A model generated the notes under the pieces. The model was not told the DNA's origin and did not search any database. It worked only from the letters and a program-made list of their open reading frames with translations. DNA of 64,000 bases, taken from an uncultured Bryobacterales bacterium. Lineage in GTDB: Bacteria; Acidobacteriota; Terriglobia; Bryobacterales; UBA6623. The DNA lies in contig OX638379.1 in assembly GCA_951813605.1 (NCBI GenBank), forward strand, positions 5,716,062-5,780,061, given 5' to 3'. Below, piece by piece: positions 17,658 to 27,172 of this stretch. Position 1 is the stretch's first letter. Every line of letters starts with the position of its first letter. Both the position numbers and the translations under genes were made by a program.

Positions 17658-18670
17658 GGGAGTGTCAGATTAAGTGTGTAAGTAGCCGATGTGCGATGGG
17701 ACTCATGTCGCGCCTCGCAGCCTCTCTCCGAACAGAATATCAAGCTGGTTGAGCGCCTGCCGCCAGCCAGCCACGGGGGCCTTCCAGTTGCTTTCCGCGT
17801 TCCGGATAGCCAGGTACGGCAGCTTCGCGACAGCGCGGTCATTGGGGAAATGACCGCGTGTCTTGAGGCTCTTGCGCAGGCTGCGGTGCAAGCTTTCGAT
17901 GGCGTTGGTCGTGTACATCAGGCGCCGGATCTCCGGGGCGAAGGCGAACATCGGGACGACCTCCTCCCAGGCGCGCCGCCAGCTGCCCGCCACCGAAGGG
18001 TAGCGCTCCCCCCAGCGGCGCTCGAACTCGTCCAGGCGGCCGGCCGCGGCCTCCCCGCTCGCGGTGCGGTAAATGGCCCGCATGTCGCGGGCCATCCGCC
18101 GCAGCTCGTTCATCACCTTCAGCCAGAAGCGGGCCGATGCTGCCAGCGCAGCGCCTCGTCGGTCACCGCCTCGGTGACCCGGCTGACCAGCTCCGGCGAC
18201 ACCGACATGCCGTACAGCTGCTCCAGGTGGGCCCCGATCTCGCGCTGCGTCATGCCCCGCGCGTACAGCGAGATCACTGCGTCGTCGAACCCCGCCAGCC
18301 GTCTCTGGCGCTTGCGCACCAGTTGCCGCTCGAAGCTGCCGTGGCGGTCGCGCGGGATCTTCACGCGCAGCTCGCCGCTGTCGGTCAGCACCCGCTTCGC
18401 GCCGTGGCCGTTGCGGCTGCTGCCGTTGTTGCGGCCCGCCCCGTCGTGCTTCTCGTACCCCAGGTGCGCCGTCAGCTCGGCTTCCAGGGCACGCTCCAGC
18501 ACGGCTTTTTTCAGCTCCGCCGACAGGCCCTCCTGGCCCAGGATGTCCTCCGGCGTCTCGCAATCCTTGAGCAGCTCGTCCAGCAGCTTATCAGGTATTT
18601 GTTTCATTAGCATTTCTCCTTTATTCGACTTATGCACATCTTGATTTACACGGTTTATCTAACAGACCCC
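17658..18670 (-). mobile_element. Internally deleted IS256-family element
   Basis: About 1.0 kb bounded by imperfect inverted repeats of some 38 bp: left end 17658-17695 (core TGTCAGATTAAGTGTGTAA, then GATGTGC) and right end 18631-18670 (its complement reads TGTTAGATAAACCGTGTAAA, then GATGTGC). The ends are characteristic of IS256. The body carries only a gutted transposase, so the element could move only if another copy supplied the enzyme. I found no convincing 8-9 bp target duplication. Confidence 0.65.
17703..18637 (-). pseudogene. IS256-family transposase with two internal deletions
   Basis: The N-terminal part (18637 to about 18140) is typical IS256/Mutator: the DILGQEGLSAELKKAVLERA start, AHLGYEKHD, GAKRVLTDSGELRVKIPRDR and an HTH region ending DEALRWQ. 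The sequence then jumps, with a frame change, to ARFWLKVMNELRR, and again to MARDMRAIYRTAS. The C-terminal third is intact, with YTTNAIESLHRSLRKSLKTR (containing the DDE glutamate) and ALNQLDILFGERL. The two missing segments, estimated at 55-75 residues each from family length, contain both catalytic aspartates. The product cannot be an active transposase. Confidence 0.85.
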
Positions 18671-18798
18671 ACGCTCGCAGCAGGCGCTGCCATCGATGTT
18701 GGAATTGGAAGCCATGAGGCGAGGAAGCACAAACGGTCCGTCCGACTTGGGCTTGCTGGTGCGCATGTCGATCCCCTTCTGAGAGCCGACCCCGAGCA

Positions 18799-19088
18799 GT
18801 GCGTGAACCCCGCGCCGGCCCAAACGAGCGGCGCGCCGTCAGCACCAGGGTGAACGACGATCCGGCTATCCTGGTCCCGACGTTAGGAAACGGGCATTCT
18901 TAGACGAGGGGGCGAAAATGTGCTCGACAACGCTTCCGGCTCGAAGTTGCTGAATCTGAAAAAGGGCAATCGGCGACAACCACGCTTCTGCTTGTTCGGC
19001 ACAACCAGAATTCCGTAAGCCCCTTGAACATGAAGTGCTATTCTCCGATCCCAAACAGTAGGTGGTTTGGAAGAGGGTTGCGCAAGGG
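18799..19088. repeat. Dispersed degenerate repeat, copy 2
   Basis: Related to 3581-3795 and 21754-22060. Shared with copy 3 only is a leading block GTGCGTGAACCCC...GGCGCGCCG-TCAGCACCAGGG. Shared with both are CGGCGACAACC-CGCTTC, the ACAACCAGAATTCCGTAAG block (copies 1 and 2) and a terminal GGTTGCGCAA. It begins about 130 bp beyond the right end of the IS256 element. Confidence 0.55.
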
Positions 19089-19744
19089 GAGCCCGTGATT
19101 TCGTCCGCGGATTCTCCGATTCTCTAAGTTTCGCTCCGCGTTGTTTAACAGCCCATTTCGCCTCGGGCCCCCGCGTTTCGACATTTCCTAACCCGCGCCG
19201 GCAGGTATGCATCGGAAGCCGGGCCACGGGGTCCGGCTGAGAACCAGACGGCGGCAGCGGCCGTGAGAACGGAGCCCGTAGTGGCTGCCGGCGACATCGC
19301 CCTCGCGCGGAGTGGAGCGAATTCCAACGGCTCCCGGCGACCGTCCCGTCCGGCATCCAAGACGCCTCTTCTTCCGCGGCGCCCCGCGAGGAGGACCGGA
19401 TGCCGAGCAACCCACCCATCCCCCACTCTCTCGATGACGTGGCCGCGGAGATCGCCTCGAATCTGGCGCCGGGCTGCCTGCGCTGCCGCAACAGGCACCC
19501 CATCTCGCCCGAATCGGAGGCTGAGGCCGGGAAAGATGCGCATTTTCAAGTGGTTCCGGAGCGAAGAATTGATAGTTCGGGTTGCCGAAGCCTTCATTCA
19601 TGGCACGAGTTAGCGCCGCGGAAACGATGAGGCGGAAGGACCGCCCGCCAACGGGCGGCCCATGAGCGGAAGGATTGGGATGGAAGCCAACACATACCAA
19701 CAGATCCAGGCGCTGTCGCGGGTGACCGTCGGCCAGCGGTGACC
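19089..19744. other. Gene-poor stretch
   Basis: About 650 bp with overlapping frames on both strands, none with recognisable motifs. It precedes a recombinase-associated HTH gene on the plus strand and may be part of the same decayed element. Confidence 0.35.
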
Positions 19745-20147
19745 ATGAGGCCAAATCCGCTGCAAGTCTCCTTCTCTTTCCAGCCCACCAACGGCCGCGA
19801 CAACGGCAAGCATCCGGACCGGACGGTCGAGCCGGGGAACGTGCCGCGTATCGCGAGGCCGCTGGCCCTTGGCCATCCGCTTAGACGGCCTAGTCCAGCG
19901 TGGCAAAGTGCGTGACTACGCGGACCTAGGACGTCTCGGCTACGTGACGCGCGCCCGCATCACCCAGATCATGAACCTCCCCAGCCTCGCGCCCGACATT
20001 CAGGAGGCGTTGCTCTTCCCTTCGCGCACGCTCCAGGCCCGCGACCCCGTCCGCGAGAAGGACGTCCGTCCCATTGCCGCTGTCCAGCACTGGAACCGCC
20101 AGCGCGCGGTGAGGGCGGAGCTCGTCGCCCGGCAAGGGGAGCAGTAA
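19745..20147 (+). pseudogene. Recombinase-associated HTH protein broken by a one-base insertion
   Basis: The first frame starts at the ATG at 19745 and reads to VPRIARPLALGHP. The second frame, from about 19872, reads AIRLDGLVQRGKVRDYADLG, RLGYVTRARITQIMNLPSLA, PDIQEALLF and later IAAVQHWNRQR. Joined as ...IARPLALAIRLDGL... they give a normal protein of about 133 residues of the small HTH family found beside large serine recombinases in Planctomycetes and Acidobacteria (recalled). The break is explained by one extra G in GCCCTTGGCCATCCGC (near 19871). The HTH lies around VTRARITQIMNL. Probably a recent inactivation, or a sequencing error. Confidence 0.7.
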
Positions 20148-20544
20148 CCCCCGTCCGATCCCGGCGGACATCGTCCCCCGGTTGCCGCCTCTCTCGAATC
20201 GGTGCGACTCGCTTTTCGAGGGCCTCTCATGTTTTCTGTCCAATGAAGAAGGGATAAATGTTGGTCTCATTGAAAAGAGGCAAGGCACCCCTTCGGCCGA
20301 TGACGCAGATTCTTCCGGTCCATGGATACAGCAACCGCAATGCCCTTTGAGAGAGGATGCGCTTTGAGCGGCAAGGCGAGAGGAAAGACGACCCGCTGGG
20401 ATAGTGACCCGGAAGCTGGCATATGCCGCCATTTCGCGCCACCAAACGCGGTATGACAATCGCCTCTCGTTTAGGAACGGCCGTTCGGTTGCCTGGAAGT
20501 ATGCAAGATCATTGGGCAGAATTCGCCCAGACGCTGACGTTGCT
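20148..20544. other. Stretch without recognisable gene
   Basis: About 400 bp between the broken HTH gene and the SRPBCC gene. I see no motif, RNA gene or repeat. Confidence 0.4.
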
Positions 20545-21000
20545 TCAGAAACGATCGGCCACGATGTTTAGTCCAATACCATGCTCTAAGTAAGCCTTCG
20601 CTGCCGCAAGTACCAGAGCGAAGCCGCCCGTTGAATCGACTATCTTGCTAATGACATCCTCTGCGCCCGTGTCGAAGCCGCTATGGACGACGCTGACGTA
20701 TGTGCCTCGCTCCGCGCGATCTTCGAATTTCCACTTAACATTGGATGGATTGTCAGTGTCAACGTCCCATTCAATATGGATAAGCTGGTTTTTCTCCATT
20801 TCCAGAATGCGGACAAGCGTAGAAGCATTGTACAGGTCCCAATACCAAGTGACCGTTGCGCCCCGCTTAAGACGCCCGGAGCTTCTATCGAACCAGAATC
20901 TTGTGATTACATCCGGATTGACAAAAGCATCAAAAACGTCTGCGACGGGTTTGCGAATAAGGAGTTCAATTTTCGCGACGGGCTCATGTCGGGCGCTCAT
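20545..21000 (-). CDS. SRPBCC (START/AHSA1-like) ligand-binding domain protein
   Basis: 151 residues. The order of elements is that of activator-of-Hsp90-like SRPBCC proteins: an N-terminal strand with KIELLIRKPVADVFDAFVNP, the DVITRFWFDRSSGRLKRGATVTW segment, a run of strands with IHIEWDVDTD and KWKFEDRAERGTYVSVVHSG, and a long C-terminal helix GGFALVLAAAKAYLEHGIGL. These are small cytosolic helix-grip proteins that bind hydrophobic ligands or assist other proteins. It stands alone among degenerate DNA, with no visible partner and no clear Shine-Dalgarno site. The frame is intact. Confidence 0.88.
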   Translation of the reverse strand: MSARHEPVAKIELLIRKPVADVFDAFVNPDVITRFWFDRSSGRLKRGATVTWYWDLYNASTLVRILEMEKNQLIHIEWDVDTDNPSNVKWKFEDRAERGTYVSVVHSGFDTGAEDVISKIVDSTGGFALVLAAAKAYLEHGIGLNIVADRF

Positions 21001-21753
21001 ATGTTAAGACTATCGAACAGACGCAGTTGCGCAAGCGTAAGTCAGCTAGGGGTCGACAGCCGTCTACCGCGATCATCCCACTCGAGCGTCGGCTCCTAGG
21101 CGAAAGGAAAGGCGACCATCGAACTCGATCAGGATGTCGCCCAAAGCCCCTCAAATCGATTAACGGCTAGCGGTGTTGGTGAACCGTGGACTCGCGGTGT
21201 CCACCGGTTGCGGTCCGGGGGCGTGTTGGAGGTGCGTACGCGAGGCTATTGCGAATGAGCAAGATCCCTTCAAGCCACCGCTTCTTACCTTTTGCTCGAC
21301 CAATGCGCCGTGAGGCAACGAGCTCGGAACAATGGACCCGGAGATCATCCAACCATGTGCGGCTGTGCCACCCAGCAACTGACCTGCTGTCAGATTCACG
21401 TCCTGCACCGCCTGGCGGGACCGGCGCTGCCGCCGAAATAGCAGCCTCGCTGCAACGGTGCTCCGGCGCACGACTCTGCGGCGTGCCTGCTCGATGGGGA
21501 CGGGAACCGCGGCATCGCCCAGTTCCGCCGGGCAATGGTGTCCTCCGGGGTGAAGGATGCCGGGATGGGTATGTACCTCATCAATGCTCGGGCGGAGACC
21601 GTTTGCCGAAGGCCGTCCTGCGGCGCCGCCTTGCGCTCACGTCGGTGCCTGAGGCTGGCCGACATCCACCATCGACAGCCGGCGATCATCGGCCCCGTCC
21701 GGCTTGACGACTGGCTCGATCCCACGTAGCCAGTGCCACGGCTCGTTGAGTTG
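21001..21753. other. Stretch without recognisable gene
   Basis: About 750 bp upstream of the SRPBCC gene. Overlapping frames of up to 170 codons exist on both strands, but their composition is that of shadow frames in GC-rich DNA and no motif is visible. Confidence 0.4.
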
Positions 21754-22060
21754 GTGCGTGAACCCGTGCCGGCCGGTACGAGAGGCGCGCCGCCAGCACC
21801 AGGGTGTATAGCGCCCACAACGACACCCCGGAAATCCGCGGCCCGATGTCGGAGAGGAGGCTTTCTTGACCGAGAGCGTGGACATGCGCGTGACAACGCT
21901 TCCGCATCGAATTTGATTGATCGGAATAGAGGAATTCGGCGTCAACGGCGCTTCCGCCTTCACGGAACCGGCCGGATTCCATAAGTCTTTCGAATGTTAG
22001 GGCTTTTTCTACGTCGCCGAACAATGACTGGTCACGAAGACGGTTGCGCAACGGGAGCCA
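21754..22060. repeat. Dispersed degenerate repeat, copy 3
   Basis: About 300 bp with the blocks seen in copies 1 and 2: GTGCGTGAACCC...GGCGCGCCGCCAGCACCAGGG at the left, CCCGATGTCGGAGAGG in the middle (as in copy 1), a CGGCGTCAACGGCGCTTCCG block, and GGTTGCGCAACGGGAGCC at the right end. Read on the minus strand, copies 1 and 3 share a short peptide (GGSAV-ADF--SDQ, LLSDIG), but copy 2 does not keep that frame. Confidence 0.55.
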
Positions 22061-23039
22061 ATCAGCCGGGCACCTCAAGACAGAGATAGCACATGGTTCT
22101 GGCAAGGCTTGTCCGTTGAGGCCTGAGGCGAGACTGATGCTGCGAATCAGGCTCCTCTAGCCCATGCTTATGGGATGCTTGTCCGGTCGATGCCATGCTG
22201 GTTCTCCTCTTGCATCGTACGCGGCAGCCACTGGAAGCCGCTGGTTCCAGCATTGTCGAATTGGCTGACGCGGCTCAACGAGAGCGAACCATCCCATAAA
22301 CATGGGCTGGTGACCGCGAGAGCGGTGCGTATTTGGACTTCCTGATTGATCGGATTGGCGGGACAGGTCCTTAAGCGACGAAGCCTCCGCCCGCTCTGCC
22401 GCCATTTAGTCTCGCAAGCGTCTAACTTGCCTGCTGGATGGGAGCGGAGTGCGAGGGCTGAGCGATGCCGGCGTTTCGCCCGCGCGAGGGCTCGTGGCTG
22501 TCAGCAATTCATAGCGGAGACGTCTCGGATAAGCCTCGTTCCAATTGACTCTGTAGGGCGACCGAGTCGATGAGATGAATTTGGTGACGGTTCGTATGCT
22601 CACGACCGGCGGCCTCTTAGATGCCTTCCTGGTCAGCGTGGTCGTCGATTCAAGGGTCGAGAACACCCTCCGGGAGGGAAACCACTTGCCGACAGATAAG
22701 ACCACCACCTTTCGGAGCGGCCGAGGATTCGAATGGGACAGGTTTCCGCTTTTGGCATAGCGCGGTTCAAACGAGCCATCGTATTGCCCCTCGCATCAAT
22801 GATTGGCAGTCCGGCGACGGAAGGGGTCGGGCGCAATTCTCGCATCCTAAAGTCGGAGTAACGCGATGGAGCGGCCATTCCCGCAGTGGACCGACGGGGG
22901 ACCTTTTTGGGAGGGGTTGAGGCCGTTTCTCAAGCCCCTGTCACCTCAAGTAATCGGATTCGCAGCCCTGCCTGGGTTGATTCGATGATGCTCCGGCCCA
23001 TCCGGTCTAGAACCAAACGGGGACACATACCTCAGATGG
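22061..23039. other. Gene-free stretch containing a nested inverted repeat
   Basis: Nearly 1 kb without a supported gene. It holds the inverted repeat at 22159-22308, described separately. Near its right end a short ACGGGGACACATACC resembles insertion-element termini but is too short to assign. Confidence 0.4.
22159..22308. repeat. Inverted repeat pair with self-palindromic arms
   Basis: AGCCCATGCTTATGGGATG (22159-22177) pairs with CATCCCATAAACATGGGCT (22290-22308): 18 of 19 bases are complementary across a 112-bp spacer. Each arm is itself a small palindrome (CCCAT-4-ATGGG). The spacer shows no gene. It may be the ends of a miniature element, or paired binding sites. Confidence 0.55.
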
Positions 23040-24494
23040 CTAGGCTAGCGCCTCGTAAATCACCTCTCCGCGAACGCCTGTCAGTCGCTGGTCGAGCCCT
23101 TGGTAGAAGTACGTCAGCTTCGTGTGATCGAGCCCCATGAGGCGCAGGATCGTGGCGTGAAGGTCGGAAACATGCCATGGATCCTGGACGGCCTTGAATC
23201 CCAGCTCGTCGGTGGCGCCGATCGCTTGACCACCCTTTACACCGGCTCCGGCAAGCCACATGCTGAATCCGTGCCAATCGTGATCGCGCCCCGGCTTGTC
23301 GAGACCCTCGCTCGTCGGCGTGCGGCCGAATTCGCCTCCCCACACCAAGAGCGTTTCATCCCACAGTCCTGTTCGTTTCAAATCGCTGATAAGGGCGCCG
23401 ATCGGCTGGTCAGTCTCTCCCGCGTGAAGGGTGTGGTTCGAGATGCAGTCGACGTGGCCGTCCCACGTGTCCTCGATGTGACCGCCGCCTGAATACAGCT
23501 GCACGAAGCGGACGCCACGCTCGATCAATCTCCTCGTAATCAGGCACTTGCGTCCGAAGTCCTCTGTGAGCCTCTGGCCCAGGCCGTACATATCACGAGT
23601 CTGCCGGCTCTCTGTCTCGAGATTCACCGCTTCCGCCGCGGTAGTCTGCATGCGGTAGGCCAGCTCGTAGGAGTGGATGCGCGCCGCCAACTCCGAATCT
23701 CCAGCATGACCATCCTGATGCAGCTCATTGAGCTGCTTGAGCATGTCGAGCGATCGTCGCTGCGTGCGGTCACTGACGCCGTTCGGTGGTTGCAAGTTGA
23801 GCAGCGGCGACCCTCCGCTGCGAAACAGCGTTCCCTGATACGCGGCCGGCATGAACCCGGCACTCCAGTTCGAAGCGCTCCCGATCGGGCCGCCCCGCGG
23901 GTCCGTCATGACCACGAAGCTCGGCAGGTCCTGGCTTTCCGTGCCTAGCCCGTAACTCAGCCAAGACCCAAGGCTCGGCTTGCCGATCACGACGCTGCCC
24001 GTGTTCATCTGAATGCATCCGGACGCGTGCGCGGCCGTATCGGTGTACAGGGAGCGAATTACGCAGAGGTCATCCGCATGCCGCGCGATACTCGGAAATA
24101 TGCTGCTGATCTCAAGCCCGCTTTGTCCGTGCTTTCTGAACTCGAACGGCGACTGCATCAGGTTGCCGATGGGCCGGTTGTTGGAGCCGATAGTAATATC
24201 GCCGTCATACGGCACGCCGTGATACTTCCTGAGCGCTGGCTTCGGGTCAAACGTGTCGACCTGGCTCGGAGCCCCGTTCATGAACAGGAATACGACATGC
24301 TTGGCCTTGGCCGGGAAATGCGGCGGCCTTTCCGCCAGTAAACTCTTAGTCTCTGCTGCGCTTGCCCGGGATTCAAAAAACCCATCGCCGGACAGGAGGT
24401 CGAGCAGAGCCAGCATCGGGAAGCCCGCTCCGACGTGTCGAAGGAACCCGCGACGGGAAGTCGGTGACTGATTGATTCCGTACATTGCGTTCAT
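23040..24494 (-). CDS. DUF1501 (sulfatase-fold) protein A, Tat-exported
   Basis: 484 residues with a clear twin-arginine signal (SRRGFLRHVGAGFPMLALLD, residues 13-32). The body has DUF1501 landmarks: KHVVFLFMNGAPSQVDTFDP, GLEISSIFPSIARHADDLCV, HASGCIQMNTG, ETLLVWGGEFGRTPTSEG, then GRDHDWHGFSMWLAGAGVKG and the C-terminal HATILRLMGLDHTKLTYFYQ. DUF1501 proteins share the alkaline-phosphatase/sulfatase fold but lack a sulfatase cysteine, and their activity is not established. They nearly always follow a PSD1 cytochrome gene, as here, where only 3 nt separate the PSD1 stop from this ATG. The pair probably forms one periplasmic system. Confidence 0.93.
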   Translation of the reverse strand: MNAMYGINQSPTSRRGFLRHVGAGFPMLALLDLLSGDGFFESRASAAETKSLLAERPPHFPAKAKHVVFLFMNGAPSQVDTFDPKPALRKYHGVPYDGDITIGSNNRPIGNLMQSPFEFRKHGQSGLEISSIFPSIARHADDLCVIRSLYTDTAAHASGCIQMNTGSVVIGKPSLGSWLSYGLGTESQDLPSFVVMTDPRGGPIGSASNWSAGFMPAAYQGTLFRSGGSPLLNLQPPNGVSDRTQRRSLDMLKQLNELHQDGHAGDSELAARIHSYELAYRMQTTAAEAVNLETESRQTRDMYGLGQRLTEDFGRKCLITRRLIERGVRFVQLYSGGGHIEDTWDGHVDCISNHTLHAGETDQPIGALISDLKRTGLWDETLLVWGGEFGRTPTSEGLDKPGRDHDWHGFSMWLAGAGVKGGQAIGATDELGFKAVQDPWHVSDLHATILRLMGLDHTKLTYFYQGLDQRLTGVRGEVIYEALA

Positions 24495-24497
24495 TCC

Positions 24498-27044
24498 CTA
24501 GTCGGTGTAGGCGAACTCGCTCATGTTGAATATCACGCGGCACAATTGAGCCAATGCATCGAGGCGATCTTGCCCGCCTCCTTGAAGCTCCCTCTCTTGA
24601 GCCGCCAAAAATGCCGCCAAAGCGCGGCTTTCCTGGCTGGTCGGCGACCTGGCGAGGGCCAAACGAAACGCCAAATCTATCCGGGCATGGGCATCCGCTC
24701 CAGCCAGGGTCGCGACCCGTTGGGCGAAGTACCTTGCTTGACGATTCACGAATTCACCGTTGAACAGAGTCAGCGCCTGCGTCGGCACGGCAGTGTTGTT
24801 CCTCATCGCCGACGACTTCGTGGTGTCGCAAAGGTCGAGCACTTCCAGCATTGGCACGATCAGCGAGCGCTTGACGAGAGCGTAAATTGTCCTTCTGGAG
24901 GCGTCCTCCTCGTCGAATGCCTTCCATATCTTGTCGGGGTCGCTGGATCCTTCCAAGGCAGCCGCGGGCACGTAGGGATACATGCTCGGGCCGTACATCT
25001 TGGAGTTGAGCCGTCCGCTCACCGCGAGCATCGAATCGCGGATAGCCTCGACCTCCAGCCTCCGATAGGGCATGCGCCATAGCAGCAGGTTGGCCGGGTC
25101 GGTCGCGCCGTAGTCCCGGTTCCACTTCTTGCTCATCCTGTACGTGTTGCTAGACATGATCAGCCTGTGCAAGGCCTTGATCGACCACCGACTCTCGATA
25201 AACCAGTTCGCCAGCCAATCGAGCAGTTCGGGGTGGGTCGGCGGCTCTCCCACCAGGCCGAAGTCGCTAGGCGTCCTCACTATGCCCTCGCCGAAGTGGA
25301 ATTGCCACACTCGGTTGACGATTACTCGGGTGGTCAACGGATTTTCCGGGCTGGCTATCCAATTTGCCAGCGTTAGTCGGCGAAGGCTGGTGCGATTGTC
25401 GGCGCGCCATTGCGGAAAGGCCGCCTTGAAAGACACTATCTCGGGCGTGGCAGGCTCCAATTCCGGTCCCGGGCTGGACGCCTTGCCGCGGATGAGCAAG
25501 AAACTGGCAGGCGGCTCTCTCCTGGGCTCGTGCAGGATATAGGCTTGGCCCTTGGTAGGCGTGTCCGCGTGAAGCTCGCAGATGCGCTCCTCAAGCTCAG
25601 AAATGCGGCGGCGGGCAGCGGATGGGAGCGCAGCTACCAACTCGGACTCGAGCTTGGTGAAAAACTCCTTGACCACCGAGACTTGCACTTGGTCTCGCTC
25701 TTCCTCGGGAGTCTCGAAGGCCACGACGGCGCGTTCTGGCAATGAAGATCGGCCCGACCGCAAGAACTCGGACCTGGCCCGATTGCGGATGGCTTCGATC
25801 TGGTCCTCGATTTCGCGAATTCTTTGGTCGCGCGCATCGAGTGCATCCAAGTCCGCACGATGACCGATGGGACGCAGCAGCTCGGTTCGATCGGCCTGAG
25901 GCCGTTCCAATGGCGTGTAGACCGCCGCCATGCTGTAGTAATCGCTCGCGGTGAGTGGCTCGAACTTGTGGTTGTGGCAGCGCGCGCAGCCTAGAGTCAA
26001 TCCGAGAAACACCTCGGAAGTCGTGCGCACCAAGTCGTCGAGCTGGTCGTAGCGATCCGTAAGAGGGTCGGCGGGCTCGTCGTCCCAAGGACCCAGCCGG
26101 TGGAATCCTGTCGCGATCAGCGTCTCCGGAGAAACATCCGGCAGCTCGTCGCCCGCGATTTGCTCGATCACGAACCGGTCGAACGGCTTGTCCTCGTTGA
26201 ACGACCGAATGACGTAGTCCCGATAGCGCCAGACCGAAGGCTTAATAGCGTCTCGTTCGTAGCCATTCGTGTCGGCGTAGCGCACCAAGTCAAGCCAGTG
26301 GCGCGCCCAGCGCTCACCATAGGTCCGCCTGGCCAGGAGGTCCTCGATGACCAGGTCCATCCCCGAAGGACTCGGGTCTGCGAGAAATGCCTCTTGTTCC
26401 TCGATGGTCGGTGGCAGGCCCGTCAGGTCCAAGAACGCGCGTCGCAGCAGCTGCCGCGGCTTGGCCGCGGAAGATGGCGTCCAGCCGCCCTCGTCCAATT
26501 TCGCGAATACGAAGGCATCAATCGGATTGCGCACCTTCGCAGCTAACGCGGCGTTCCGGATAGCCGGAGGAGATGGTCTCTCTAGGGGTTGGAACGACCA
26601 GTGCGACCGAGCCTGTTCGAACTGGTGCGATTCGTCGTCGGCAACGGTCGAGGATTGGTCCGCAGGCCACGCCGCTCCCGACTCAATCCACTCCTTGATT
26701 CGCTCGACCTGTTCCTCGGAGAGAAAGGGTTCCAGCGGAGGCATGCGCGTCTCGCCGAGACCGGCCACATAGCGGTATAGAAGGCTGTTGGCGCTATCCC
26801 CCGGGACGATCGCTGCAACGCCCGAGCCTCCGCCGCGCAACGCTCTTTCCCTGCTGTCCAGCCGGAACTCTCCTTGCTGCATCCCTCCTCCGTGGCATGC
26901 ATGGCAGCGGCTCTCGAAGATTGGCTGGATTTCACGGGCAAAGTCCGGACCCTCTCCGTACGCGAGAAAAGGCGCGAACACGGAGGCGCACAAGGCAGCG
27001 AAAGGGCTAAGTCGTGCGCCTTTTCTCCAGCGGGCCACGATCAC
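24498..27044 (-). CDS. PSD1/DUF1549/DUF1553 cytochrome c protein A
   Basis: 848 residues from a GTG at 27044 (a second GTG lies at 27038). This start gives a signal peptide ending near AYGEG and sits 7 nt after TATACT. Domains in order: planctomycete cytochrome c (PSD1) with the haem motif CHACH at about residues 47-51 and later ARMPP-type sequence (GETRMPPLEPF); DUF1549 from NPIDAFVFAK through GLPPTIEEQ and WLDLVRYADTNGYERD; a second haem motif CARCHNHK; then DUF1553 with NPLTTRVIVNRVWQFHFGEG and HRLIMSSNTYRMS. Likely a periplasmic electron-transfer or oxidoreductase component acting with the adjacent DUF1501 protein. Confidence 0.92.
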   Translation of the reverse strand: MIVARWRKGARLSPFAALCASVFAPFLAYGEGPDFAREIQPIFESRCHACHGGGMQQGEFRLDSRERALRGGGSGVAAIVPGDSANSLLYRYVAGLGETRMPPLEPFLSEEQVERIKEWIESGAAWPADQSSTVADDESHQFEQARSHWSFQPLERPSPPAIRNAALAAKVRNPIDAFVFAKLDEGGWTPSSAAKPRQLLRRAFLDLTGLPPTIEEQEAFLADPSPSGMDLVIEDLLARRTYGERWARHWLDLVRYADTNGYERDAIKPSVWRYRDYVIRSFNEDKPFDRFVIEQIAGDELPDVSPETLIATGFHRLGPWDDEPADPLTDRYDQLDDLVRTTSEVFLGLTLGCARCHNHKFEPLTASDYYSMAAVYTPLERPQADRTELLRPIGHRADLDALDARDQRIREIEDQIEAIRNRARSEFLRSGRSSLPERAVVAFETPEEERDQVQVSVVKEFFTKLESELVAALPSAARRRISELEERICELHADTPTKGQAYILHEPRREPPASFLLIRGKASSPGPELEPATPEIVSFKAAFPQWRADNRTSLRRLTLANWIASPENPLTTRVIVNRVWQFHFGEGIVRTPSDFGLVGEPPTHPELLDWLANWFIESRWSIKALHRLIMSSNTYRMSKKWNRDYGATDPANLLLWRMPYRRLEVEAIRDSMLAVSGRLNSKMYGPSMYPYVPAAALEGSSDPDKIWKAFDEEDASRRTIYALVKRSLIVPMLEVLDLCDTTKSSAMRNNTAVPTQALTLFNGEFVNRQARYFAQRVATLAGADAHARIDLAFRLALARSPTSQESRALAAFLAAQERELQGGGQDRLDALAQLCRVIFNMSEFAYTD

Positions 27045-27051
27045 TGGATAG

Positions 27052-27057
27052 AGTATA
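27052..27057 (-). promoter_or_regulatory. -10-like TATACT next to the PSD1-A start
   Basis: On the minus strand TATACT is followed by 7 nt and then the GTG start, with no Shine-Dalgarno site between. Transcription would begin at or next to the start codon. The -35 region is weak. Confidence 0.4.
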
Positions 27058-27172
27058 GCGGCATCGGGGCCCCGGGAAGCGTTCAGGATTGCAACTCTCA
27101 GGCTAGGCGAGGCACGGCGCTTGCGTTCCAGACAGCAACAGCGCCCGCAAGATCGGTTGCAAGGCCGAAACA

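Noticed and set aside
21160..21753. Overlapping 100-170 codon frames upstream of the SRPBCC gene
   Set aside because: Both strands are open at once with Arg/Pro/Ser-rich products and no motif, typical of non-coding GC-rich DNA.
22680..22760. tRNA-like GGATTCGAAT motif
   Set aside because: No acceptor or anticodon arms can be built around it.
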